Shown here in pieces: positions 20,374 through 28,039 of a stretch of DNA of 64,000 bases; the stretch's first letter is position 1; each line of letters opens with the position of its first letter. The DNA is from Weissella diestrammenae (GTDB taxonomy: Bacteria > Bacillota > Bacilli > Lactobacillales > Lactobacillaceae). Below the pieces are notes generated by a model. It saw only the letters and a list, made by a program, of their open reading frames with translations, ran no database searches and was not told the DNA's origin. A program made the position numbers and the translations under genes. The stretch is from positions 248,001 to 312,000 of the forward strand of contig NZ_CP060724.1 in the NCBI RefSeq assembly GCF_014397255.1, in the 5' to 3' direction.

Positions 20374-21327
20374 TTATTCCTCTGTAGTCGTTAATTGACA
20401 AATCAAACCAAACCAATCACCCATTTGAAGTGTTTCCATTATCTCAAAACCGGCGGAACCTAGTTGTGATACAATTGCTTCTTTTTTGTCAAAATAGATG
20501 CCTGAAAGTAATACATATCCGTTTGGTGTGACATATGTTTTTAAATCAGGGATCAATAAGACTAATACTTCGGATAACATATTTGCAACAATAATATCAT
20601 ATCGTTGCACTGGTACTGAAGTTAAAAGATCACTTGGAATCACTTTAATTCCCGTTGCACTTGGGTTAAGATCAATATTTTGCTGTGCCGATTGCACTGC
20701 AACTTCATCAATATCCGTTGCCAATATTTGGTGTACTCCAAGTTGTCTAGCGCCGATACTAAGCACACCCGAACCAGTGCCAATGTCTAGCATACGCTCA
20801 CCCCCGCGAACGACAATCTCTAGTGCTTGAAGCATCAATTGAGTCGTCGGATGGGTACCAGTTCCAAATGCCATTCCAGGATCTAATATAATATATTTTT
20901 CATCAGGTTGACTAGCAGGGATTGTTTCCCACTTTGGTAAAACGGTCAGATGGCGAGTCACTCGAACCGGATGATAATACTTTTGCCATTCCGTTGCCCA
21001 ATCTTCTTCTTTAACAATATTCGTCTTAACAGAACCAGGCAGCGCATTAAGCCCGTAATCTGCCAGCTGATTGACACGTGTTTGTACGTCCAAAGCAATT
21101 TTTTCAACATCAATGGTCGTCGCAAAAAAACCAGTAACAACAGCCCCTGAGATTCGATGTGGCATAGTCTCCCAATCAACCATCACAGTTGAATCATGCG
21201 CCTCAAATGTCGCCTTATCTGCCGAATCATCAATTTGAATCCCTTCAGCACCTGCCTCCATCAAAATATTACTAATCGCTTCAACTGCTTCTGTTTGTGT
21301 GTCCACGCTCACTTCGTGCCAGCTCAT
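20374..21327 (-). CDS. prmA: Ribosomal protein L11 methyltransferase
   Basis: Trimethylates lysines of ribosomal protein L11. 317 residues: an N-terminal substrate-binding domain (SWHEVSVDTQTEAVEAIS), then a Rossmann methyltransferase domain with DPGMAFGTGTHPTT, LDIGTGSGVLSIGA and the NPPY-like motif VANMLSEV. First gene of the prmA-rsmE set. Confidence 0.95.
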   Translation of the reverse strand: MSWHEVSVDTQTEAVEAISNILMEAGAEGIQIDDSADKATFEAHDSTVMVDWETMPHRISGAVVTGFFATTIDVEKIALDVQTRVNQLADYGLNALPGSVKTNIVKEEDWATEWQKYYHPVRVTRHLTVLPKWETIPASQPDEKYIILDPGMAFGTGTHPTTQLMLQALEIVVRGGERMLDIGTGSGVLSIGARQLGVHQILATDIDEVAVQSAQQNIDLNPSATGIKVIPSDLLTSVPVQRYDIIVANMLSEVLVLLIPDLKTYVTPNGYVLLSGIYFDKKEAIVSQLGSAGFEIMETLQMGDWFGLICQLTTTEE

Positions 21328-21501
21328 TATTCGTCCCTCATCCTTGCTTATTTACTATAGAATACCATATTATTTTAAATACTTCTTGCCCTTCTTACGC
21401 GTATCCCAGTTCCTTAAAAAACATTTTTTGTTAACCTACATCGATTTAATACGATGAATGAACAAATCATTAAATGTCATCGGCAGACAAAGATTAGCCA
21501 C

Positions 21502-21530
21502 AAAAAAAACATCGATCAACAATCGATGTT
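21502..21530 (-). terminator. Terminator of the lysine permease gene
   Basis: Stem AACATCGAT / ATCGATGTT with a 4-nt loop, followed on the minus strand by an eight-T run, nine bases beyond the gene's stop codon. Confidence 0.88.
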
Positions 21531-21539
21531 AAGGTCAGA

Positions 21540-23012
21540 TTAATCATTCTGTTTTTTTGATACATTGTCGCCCAAATCAATGGTCTCTAATGGTCGTAGT
21601 TTAGAATGATGCTTGATTTTATAGTAAAGATATAGCCCAATAAACAATGGCAATGCCATGTAGGTCGTTATAATTCCTTGCCAATTCCAATGTGTAATTG
21701 TACCCGAGAAAGCTGCTGTATCTTGTCCTATAACAACTACAATACTCAAAACTAACGCAATAATTGGCCCCACTGGGAACCATTTAGCATGATATCGCAA
21801 TTCAGAAACATGATGTCCCTGTTTAATAAATGCGCGACGGAAGCGGAAATGTGAAATAGCAATCCCAATCCAAGCAATGAAACCTGATAAGCCAGAGGCA
21901 GCAACAAGATAATAGTAAACATGGGGTCCTAAAATGGCTGTTAAAAATGTTAATAAGCCAATGAAGACCGTCAATAACAGTGCTGGTACCGGAATACCTG
22001 TTTGTCGATTAACTTGCCCAAAAATCTTTGGTGCCATACCAGTTTTTCCCATTGACCAAAGCATACGAGATGATGCGTACACACCAGAATTAGCCGACGA
22101 AATAACTGCGGTTAAAATCACAGCGTTCATCAATGAGGCCGCTGCTGCAAAGCCCGCTTGTTTGAAGACCAATGTAAATGGCGAAACTGCAATATTAGTT
22201 TCAGATGCTTTTAACAGATTAGGATCGCGATAGTAAATTAATGCCCCAATAATGAAAATTGCAAGAATATAAAATAATAATATACGCCAAAATACCTGTT
22301 TAATCGCTTTAGGCACTGATTTTTCAGGCGTTGCTGATTCACCAGCTGTGATACCAATCAGTTCTGTTCCTTGAAATGAGAACCCTGCCACCATGAAAAC
22401 AGCCAAGATACCATTTATTCCGCCAACAAAACCAAAATGTCCATTAGCTGAAAGGTTTTTAGTAACATCAGGATGATAATGAAAAGCACCCACGATGGTT
22501 AGAATACCAATGGCTAAAAAGGCGATCACTGCTACAACTTTAATTAAGGCCATCCAAAATTCAGTTTCACCATATGTTCTTGCCGACATTAAATTAATCG
22601 CCGTAATTAACGCAAGGACAATTGCTGACCAAATCCATGTTGGCACATGTGGGAACCAAAATTCCATCACTACCCCCACGGTCGACGCCTCAACCGCCAC
22701 AGTAATTGCCCAATTAAACCAATAATTCCACCCCATTGCAAATCCAAACGCTGGTTCAACATACATATCTGCATAGGTTGAAAATGACCCAGAAACTGGA
22801 TTATGCGTGGCCATCTCCCCTAACGATGTCATTAAGAAAAATACCATAATACCAATAACGCCATAGGCTACTAAAGCACCCATGGGCCCTGCTTGTGAAA
22901 TTGTGGCACCTGATGTTACAAAAAGACCCGTTCCAATAGTGCCTCCTAAAGCAATCATTGAAAGATGTCTCGTCTGCATTGTTCGTTTTAATTCGCCTGT
23001 TTCTTTTGCCAT
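21540..23012 (-). CDS. lysP: Lysine-specific amino-acid permease (APC family)
   Basis: Proton-coupled APC-superfamily transporter of 490 residues with about twelve membrane helices. The TM1 motif is ALGGTIGTGLFVTSG, followed by LGEMATHNPVSGSFSTYA and FSFQGTELIGITAGE. The permease alone could carry several basic amino acids. The lysine riboswitch just upstream is what assigns lysine. The start at 23012 has GAGGAG eight bases upstream; an in-frame ATG at 23063 is rejected because it lies inside the riboswitch terminator. Confidence 0.93.
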   Translation of the reverse strand: MAKETGELKRTMQTRHLSMIALGGTIGTGLFVTSGATISQAGPMGALVAYGVIGIMVFFLMTSLGEMATHNPVSGSFSTYADMYVEPAFGFAMGWNYWFNWAITVAVEASTVGVVMEFWFPHVPTWIWSAIVLALITAINLMSARTYGETEFWMALIKVVAVIAFLAIGILTIVGAFHYHPDVTKNLSANGHFGFVGGINGILAVFMVAGFSFQGTELIGITAGESATPEKSVPKAIKQVFWRILLFYILAIFIIGALIYYRDPNLLKASETNIAVSPFTLVFKQAGFAAAASLMNAVILTAVISSANSGVYASSRMLWSMGKTGMAPKIFGQVNRQTGIPVPALLLTVFIGLLTFLTAILGPHVYYYLVAASGLSGFIAWIGIAISHFRFRRAFIKQGHHVSELRYHAKWFPVGPIIALVLSIVVVIGQDTAAFSGTITHWNWQGIITTYMALPLFIGLYLYYKIKHHSKLRPLETIDLGDNVSKKQND

Positions 23013-23050
23013 GTAACCCACTCCTCGGCTAGCATAAATTTGTAATAAAC

Positions 23051-23275
23051 AAAAAGTCTGCAATCTGCTCCATCAAACAGACTACAGACATTCAATTAGT
23101 CGATAGTATTTGTCGATAGCGCTCCGTAACAAAAGTTACGACAGTCCAAATGCTATTAACATTTAGACCAACAGAGTCAACATACCTGCACTCCATTTCG
23201 GCAACCGCCCCTTTCACTAATCTCTTGACCTGTCGGTTCAATTAGTTACTTTTGTTGGTTGCGACCTCTAATCAT
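23051..23275 (-). promoter_or_regulatory. Lysine riboswitch (L box) with intrinsic terminator
   Basis: On the minus strand the L-box landmarks appear in order: AGAGGTCGCAACC, GGTCAAGAG, GTGAAAGGGGCGGTTGCCGA, TGTTGGTCTAAATG, CATTTGGACTGTC and GGAGCGCTATCGACAA. The aptamer spans about 23104-23273. The expression platform is a stem at 23056-23089 (GTCTGCAATCTG / CAGACTACAGAC on the plus strand) followed by TTTTTG. Lysine binding should terminate transcription before lysP. Confidence 0.94.
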
Positions 23276-23295
23276 TTATTTAATTACATGCGTTC

Positions 23296-23324
23296 AGTAT
23301 ACGTGTTTATCTTTGTGACGTCAA
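23296..23324 (-). promoter_or_regulatory. Sigma-A promoter of the lysP leader
   Basis: TTGACG (23324-23319), 17-bp spacer, TATACT (23301-23296), about 20 bp before the aptamer begins. Confidence 0.85.
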
Positions 23325-23399
23325 ATTAATATTATTTATTATATTTGACGGTGTTTTAGTTTTTCAGGTACTGCTTGTATTCATTTTCAATCCGCATTG

Positions 23400-23737
23400 T
23401 TAAATGGTGCGTATTCCAAAAATGTTCATGCTTACATTTAAACGTTTTGACAAGTACGCGAAAAACGTATAGTGACCCATGTCAGAACTTGCAACCAACC
23501 CTGTATCTCCATTAATATCATTAATGTTATACAAATAATCTCATCCATTATCACGGCTTGATGAGTGCTTTCAGCCATAAATTCTTTCCTATTGATCAAT
23601 GCTTTTCTGTTCGGCTGAATTTTTGCCACGCCTTCATGTGTGACAAGATGCACTAAATCATTCCTGTGTGTTTCACCCTCTATCATTTTAATCTGGATGC
23701 CATCGCTCTCAAGATAAATTTCATTAACTTTTTTCAT
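23400..23737 (-). pseudogene. Unrecognised accessory gene with a frameshift
   Basis: The N-terminal part reads MKKVNEIYLESDG and THRNDLVHLVTHEGVAKI up to MDEII. Good coding sequence then continues in another frame (INDINGDTGLVASSDMGHY, then FAYLSKRLNVSMNIFGIRTI) to a TAA at 23400. Adding one T to the TTT run at 23533-23535 joins them. Protein-like sequence also extends upstream (NEDYKYYQDDELIQ, and ADSHRNKILK in another frame), so the true gene may be longer. No family recognised. Confidence 0.5.
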
Positions 23738-23813
23738 CTGGATCAATTCGTCATCCTGATAATATTTATAATCTTCATTTTCTTTAGTATCTTGTTCCTA
23801 TGAGAATCTGCTT

Positions 23814-23975
23814 TTAGTCTTTTTTCATCATAATTTCTTTCAGTATCAATACAATAGCCAAGATTATCGACAAACCACAAGAAATCCAAACAGAATACCC
23901 TTCAATAAACAAATAAATAAAAATTTGTAATAACACTATAGTTATGATTGAAATATTTAGAAATCTAATAATCAT
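23814..23975 (-). CDS. Small two-helix membrane protein, candidate immunity protein (cassette 2)
   Basis: 53 residues with two hydrophobic helices (about residues 8-24 and 28-46) and a charged end (KEIMMKKD). The ATG lies inside the last codons of the upstream tail fragment, in a different frame. GGAG sits nine bases ahead of it, also inside that fragment. The same arrangement recurs at 24311. Sequence unlike the cassette 1 protein. A role as immunity or membrane partner of the secreted protein is inferred from context. A 74-codon reading from 24038 only adds the fragment translated out of frame. Confidence 0.6.
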   Translation of the reverse strand: MIIRFLNISIITIVLLQIFIYLFIEGYSVWISCGLSIILAIVLILKEIMMKKD

Positions 23976-24042
23976 TCTTAACTTCTCCAACTCCTGTCCA
24001 AGTACCATTACTACGATAGTCGCAAGACCAACCGCCATAAAA
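23965..24042 (-). pseudogene. Orphan 25-codon copy of the secreted protein's C-terminal tail
   Basis: Starts at the TTT of FYGGWSCDY and continues TWTGVGEVKNDY to TAG. It matches the last 25 residues of the protein encoded at 24301-25218 at 18 of 25 positions. Upstream, a shared TGATTGG remains, but the rest of the gene is missing or too diverged to see, and no start codon is evident. It reads as a decayed or incompletely captured second copy. Confidence 0.7.
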
Positions 24043-24104
24043 GACTATTGGTATCTCTCCCAATCAGAACACGGTAAAAATCAAGTCGAATAAATAATAA
24101 AAAA

Positions 24105-24311
24105 TCATTTCTCATGATTTGTCTTATCTGAATATCGCAATAATAGTCTCGGAATAATTATTAAAAAAAAGAGAATTAACAACAAAAAAGGGGACAAATT
24201 ATTTATTCTAAAATAATTAATAAAATTAATTGGTATGAAATCCAAAAAAATAATCAAAATCACAAAAAAGAACTGTAAACACATCAGAGCCTGTGAAATT
24301 TTAGTACGCAT
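24105..24311 (-). CDS. Small two-helix membrane protein, candidate immunity protein (cassette 1)
   Basis: 68 residues, two hydrophobic helices (about residues 10-28 and 40-58) and a basic C-terminus (RYSDKTNHEK). The ATG overlaps the last codons and stop of the secreted protein gene (AAAAATGCGTACTAA), with GGAGGGG six bases upstream, so translation is probably coupled. Size, topology and coupling are those of immunity proteins next to secreted toxins or bacteriocins. No sequence family recognised. Confidence 0.65.
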   Translation of the reverse strand: MRTKISQALMCLQFFFVILIIFLDFIPINFINYFRINNLSPFLLLILFFLIIIPRLLLRYSDKTNHEK

Positions 24312-25218
24312 TTTTAACCCCTCCTACTCCTACCCAATGAGCATTCTTATTATAATCACAAGACCATCCACCATAAAAATCTTTACGAATATAATTCAAT
24401 CCGCCTGGCCAATCATTAGGCGTCCTTGGATCTGAGCCATCTGGTTTACTTAGCGCAACTTGTGGCGTATCCCAGCTATCATTATAAAAATAATCTTTGT
24501 ATGTATACACTCTTCCTTTATTGGGGTAATCACCCCATGTATAAGTAATGACCGTCCCAAATCCACGATCAGTCGTTTTATCGGTTGCATGAATAATGTT
24601 GTCACATTTTGCATTAAATCCACTAACGGTTAAACTTGCCCAATCAGAAAAGAATGTCAATACCGACCCAGGTAAACTAATCTTTACATTTCCAATGTTC
24701 ATGGCTTTAGCCAACAAATTTACGCAATCAGAAACTGTTCCCATACTCGATTTTGCTTGTTTAGCTGCACCGTACAATTGCAATGATCGTGCATAGCTCA
24801 ACCCATCTGCTCCAGTCATTGGTACATACTTACCATTAGCATCATACGCTTTATCATCAGTGTGCCAATCTCCATAAATACCACCAATATTTTGTACAGA
24901 TTGAAGAACAGCAGTTTTATTATCTCCTAAATTGTGAAACATTTTATCCCATTTGCCATCAACATGAGGGACTAAATCAAAATCTGCAGTTTGGATCAGT
25001 GATTTATTATCATCACCTGCGTAAACCTCCGAACGATCGCCCTTTGGATCTCCTGTAATAGTATCGACAATATCACTATCTTTAATAGTAATTTTCTTAC
25101 CATTATCCATGGTGTATTCTTTAGCATTGAGTTCATCAGCTAAAACCGGTGCGATTAGCACCAATGCTGACGATGCTAAAGTAACCGTAGCAAAAAAAAT
25201 TGTTATGTATTTTTTCAT
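24301..25218 (-). CDS. Secreted protein of unknown family, possible toxin or bacteriocin-like effector
   Basis: 305 residues. A clear signal peptide (MKKYITIFFATVTLASSALV, cleavage near VLADEL) implies export. The mature part is Asp/Gly/Tyr-rich with three cysteines, in SDCVNLLAK, NAKCDNI and the tail WSCDY. The last 25 residues form the tail shared with the fragment at 23965-24042. No catalytic motif recognised. The start at 25218 has GGAG eight bases upstream; a 22-codon upstream extension lacks a site. The gene is coupled to the two-helix protein downstream. A toxin or antimicrobial role is inferred only from this architecture. Confidence 0.75.
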   Translation of the reverse strand: MKKYITIFFATVTLASSALVLIAPVLADELNAKEYTMDNGKKITIKDSDIVDTITGDPKGDRSEVYAGDDNKSLIQTADFDLVPHVDGKWDKMFHNLGDNKTAVLQSVQNIGGIYGDWHTDDKAYDANGKYVPMTGADGLSYARSLQLYGAAKQAKSSMGTVSDCVNLLAKAMNIGNVKISLPGSVLTFFSDWASLTVSGFNAKCDNIIHATDKTTDRGFGTVITYTWGDYPNKGRVYTYKDYFYNDSWDTPQVALSKPDGSDPRTPNDWPGGLNYIRKDFYGGWSCDYNKNAHWVGVGGVKNAY

Positions 25219-25539
25219 GAAAAATCTCCATTTTCCCGCAAATGTAATATTACATTCACAACAACTAACTAAAACAAAATACATTAATTAATCACCCAAT
25301 ACACAGAGTAATCAGCAAAATCATTAATGGACGATTGAAATAATTAGTTAACACTTAAAAAGTATATTAATGTTTATAAATCAATTAAACAAGTAATTCC
25401 GACGTTTGTTCTTAAAATAATCTTGCAAATTTCACACCATTTTCTATGGTCTGTTTTTCCGGACTTTTCCCGCCTTGTTTTTGCTAGTTTTTAAGGCAGT
25501 TTTAGTTTTTAATTCACAATTTTGACTAACCTTGCTGGC
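25219..25539. other. Intergenic region upstream of the secreted protein gene
   Basis: AT-rich 321 bp. It holds the perfect palindrome at 25242-25255 and the ribosome-binding site of the secreted protein. No promoter with a good -35 was found. The left part is lysine-codon-rich on the minus strand, but no credible gene was seen. Confidence 0.5.
25242..25255. promoter_or_regulatory. Perfect 14-bp palindrome, candidate operator
   Basis: ATGTAAT-ATTACAT, centred about 30 bp upstream of the secreted protein's start codon. It could overlap a TAATAT -10 element. The regulator is unknown. Confidence 0.45.
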
Positions 25540-25923
25540 CTAAAAAAATTTAAAATTCGACGCTTTCGCTTTCAATTTAAAATCATCTGAATCAGAGTGA
25601 TACATTAATGGATAATCTAAACGTTGTTTGCTTTTACTTTTATAAATTGACGCTACCTGTCAATGCGTATACTTTGGGTACGTATTTTTGAGGAATGTTC
25701 ATATTTTGATGCAATCCAATCAAAAATCAATTTAATGGCTTCCCATTATTCATCACTAGTACCTCTCCATCAAATTATTTATCAGTCACCATATTCGTTG
25801 AATTAAAACCAAGGTGATTATGACTGTCTCCCCACTCAATATGTGTGGCCATCATAAATTCATACGCACCGCCAGTAAATCTCAAAAAATCTATCGCCCA
25901 ATCTCATGAATTTTTTTAACCAT
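25540..25923 (-). pseudogene. Decayed gene of unknown function
   Basis: Starts MVKKIHEIG. After a missing base at GGG 25897-25899 it continues with RFTGGAYEFMMATHIEWGD and SHNHLGFNSTNMVTDK. An in-frame TAA (25775-25777) follows, then FDGEVLVMNNG. After another missing base (GGG 25742-25744) come EAIKLIFDWIASKYEHSS and IRIDR, and after a third (25656-25657) SIYKSKSKQRLDYPLMYHS up to TAG at 25540. The consistent protein-like reading across breaks indicates a former gene of about 128 codons. No family recognised. Confidence 0.55.
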
Positions 25924-25936
25924 CTCTCCAAAAAAC

Positions 25937-25965
25937 AAAAAAAGGAATAAATTTCTCTATTCCTT
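25937..25965 (-). terminator. Terminator of the alpha/beta hydrolase gene
   Basis: Stem AAGGAATA / TATTCCTT followed by a seven-T run on the minus strand, about 50 bp after the gene ending at 26015. Confidence 0.85.
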
Positions 25966-26014
25966 CAAACGTTTATATGATGGGGTTTTTGGGTTCTAAC
26001 TAAACTCTCGAAAC

Positions 26015-26839
26015 TTATTTATTCGTTAGGATAAACTGCTGAATCAAGTCTATAATCTCATCATTTTGGGGTAGTGCCGAATGATCAGCATCTTCGCCTG
26101 TCACCATAATTAATGTGTAATGTGCCACCTGATTCTGATAAATTTGCCGACCCTTTGCAACACTTTGAAAAGGTACAATCCCATCACTAGTATCGACATC
26201 AGCTCCACCAACACTAAAAACTGTCATTTTTTCTGGCAAGTGCGTATTGTTGGCAATCAGATCTTTCAACATCATCGTTTGCGTCTCCCAATTTTCTTCA
26301 TCCCCATTATATGGCGTCCCGATTGTCATTAATTTCTTGACGTTAAACTGTTTTTCGTGATGATACTTTTCAAGGTACCGGGTTAAAATTAACCCACCAT
26401 TTGAATGCCCAATTGCATTAATTGCGCCAAAATTATATTTATTCTGTAATTTTTTTAGTGCTAGATCCAACCATTGTGCTTGCTTTTTAATATTGTCGTA
26501 ACCATCAGCATTATCTTGAAATGCCACAACAACATATGGATGATGATCATCGCGTTTTAACTTACCACGAATTGAAACCAAACTCGTTTTGCTAACAGTT
26601 ACTTTAATCACACTATGTTTTCTCCGATGTTGGTCTAATTCAGACACCAATGTATCAAATCGATTTTGTGATGCCGATGAACCTGGCACCAATAATGTCG
26701 GCACTAACTTAGCATTTCGAATTAATCCATCCTCAACTTGATAGTTGTAATAGGCTTCAACACCAATCGGCAATAAGGCAACCATTATTACTAGCCCCAT
26801 CACCACTACATCTAACCATTTTCGCTTCACTTCTGGCAT
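26015..26839 (-). CDS. Membrane-anchored alpha/beta hydrolase (DUF915 type)
   Basis: 274 residues. An N-terminal membrane anchor (LDVVVMGLVIMVALLPIGV) puts the hydrolase domain outside the cell. It shows the nucleophile elbow GHSNGG near residue 150, and likely acid and His residues in GIVPFQS and GEDADHSALP. This matches the DUF915 lipase-like hydrolases common in lactic acid bacteria; the substrate is unknown. The start at 26839 is preceded by GAGGATGAGGAA. It stands alone between two terminators. Confidence 0.85.
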   Translation of the reverse strand: MPEVKRKWLDVVVMGLVIMVALLPIGVEAYYNYQVEDGLIRNAKLVPTLLVPGSSASQNRFDTLVSELDQHRRKHSVIKVTVSKTSLVSIRGKLKRDDHHPYVVVAFQDNADGYDNIKKQAQWLDLALKKLQNKYNFGAINAIGHSNGGLILTRYLEKYHHEKQFNVKKLMTIGTPYNGDEENWETQTMMLKDLIANNTHLPEKMTVFSVGGADVDTSDGIVPFQSVAKGRQIYQNQVAHYTLIMVTGEDADHSALPQNDEIIDLIQQFILTNK

Positions 26840-27072
26840 TTCCTCATCCTCTATTTTTACACACACTCATAGTCATTCAGTTTGCTCATCGTGTTTAAGA
26901 ATCGTTAAATGTTCTATACATCGGCAACATTTGCCAAAATTATTACCAACAACGGTTTCATTTACAGATTCAGATTCCAAAAAAATATCACTGATGTCAT
27001 TATACCGCGATGGTTTGAAGTTTTTACACACAATTAAGTAAACATTTTCTTTATCTCAGGCACATAATACAT

Positions 27073-27118
27073 AAAAAAGTCCGTCCACCCTACAACTAAG
27101 ATGTAGGATGAAACGGAC
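27073..27118 (-). terminator. Terminator of mreC
   Basis: Long hairpin with GTCCGT / ACGGAC at its base and an inner CCTACA / TGTAGG stem, followed by TTTTTT on the minus strand, 15 bp after the mreC stop. Confidence 0.88.
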
Positions 27119-27132
27119 ATATATGTGAACGA

Positions 27133-27981
27133 TTATTTAGGGATAGCTACTGATACTACCGGAATATTATTAAAATCAGTTGATGGTTTAATGTAAATTT
27201 TTTTCGATAGACCATAGTCGTTAGCCTCAACAGAACTCACCTTTCCGACGTAAAGCCCAGCCGGTGTGACGCCACCCAAACCAGACGTCGTAACGAGGTC
27301 ACCCTTCTTTAACTTAACATCTGAAGTGATATCGGCCATAACGATTTCATTCTTCGATTGGTCAAAACCGGTGATAATACCGTCGACCACTTGCCCATCT
27401 GAATTTGTTGCGCGAATCGCAAAGCGATCAGTCAATTGGCTATTATCAGATAATAATTCAACTTTCGCACTCGTCGTATTCACTTGTGCAATACGTCCAA
27501 TTAATCCGCCTGAACCCATGACTGGCATTCCTTTTTGGACACCCGCATTGCTACCCCTGTTAATAATCAATTGTGACTGCCAATTGACAGGGGAACGAGA
27601 AATGACTGACGCACTCACAATTGAATAATCGGTCAAAGTCGTATTAATTTCTATTTGATCTTTTAATGCTTTGTTCTCAGCCTTTAAAACTTGTAATTGT
27701 ACCTTAGCTTGCGCCAGTTCATCAACACGTGCACTCATCTTTTGATTTTCAGAATACGTGTTCATCAAATTTCCTAAGCTATCAAAGCCATTATGCACTC
27801 CACCAATCGGCACAGAAACGACATCGGACAACCAACCAGTAATATCACTTATAATTCGACTTGGAATCGACGGCTCTTTTTGAGACTGTTTTGCCTGCGA
27901 ACTAACCGTAATGACACTAATGGTCAAAATTGCGATAATAACTGCCACTACCAGTCGTCGTGATGAAAAAAATTTTTTCAT
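27133..27981 (-). CDS. mreC: Rod-shape-determining protein MreC
   Basis: Bitopic elongasome protein, 282 residues. Membrane helix near the N-terminus (RLVVAVIIAILTISVITV), then a coiled coil (ARVDELAQAKVQLQVLKAEN), then the beta-barrel MreC core with VISRSPVNWQSQLIINRGS and VTTSGLGGVTPAGLYVGKV. It follows mreB by 58 bp. mreD, usually next, is absent here; a terminator follows instead. Confidence 0.95.
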   Translation of the reverse strand: MKKFFSSRRLVVAVIIAILTISVITVSSQAKQSQKEPSIPSRIISDITGWLSDVVSVPIGGVHNGFDSLGNLMNTYSENQKMSARVDELAQAKVQLQVLKAENKALKDQIEINTTLTDYSIVSASVISRSPVNWQSQLIINRGSNAGVQKGMPVMGSGGLIGRIAQVNTTSAKVELLSDNSQLTDRFAIRATNSDGQVVDGIITGFDQSKNEIVMADITSDVKLKKGDLVTTSGLGGVTPAGLYVGKVSSVEANDYGLSKKIYIKPSTDFNNIPVVSVAIPK

Positions 27982-28039
27982 TATTTGACTATCCTTTGAT
28001 CTATTTACGCATTATTCCTGTCACAAATGTTTCAATGAA

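Noticed and set aside
23814-24038. 74-residue reading of the second small membrane protein from ATG 24038
   Set aside because: The first 21 residues are the orphan tail read out of frame; the start at 23975 has its own ribosome-binding site and matches the cassette 1 layout.
24301-25218. Assignment of the secreted protein to the lactococcin 972 bacteriocin family
   Set aside because: Only the secretion signal and glycine/tryptophan-rich tail are similar; the length and the conserved tail differ.
23013-26000. Insertion sequence or phage origin for the accessory island
   Set aside because: No transposase, integrase or terminal inverted repeats were seen; the origin of the island remains open.
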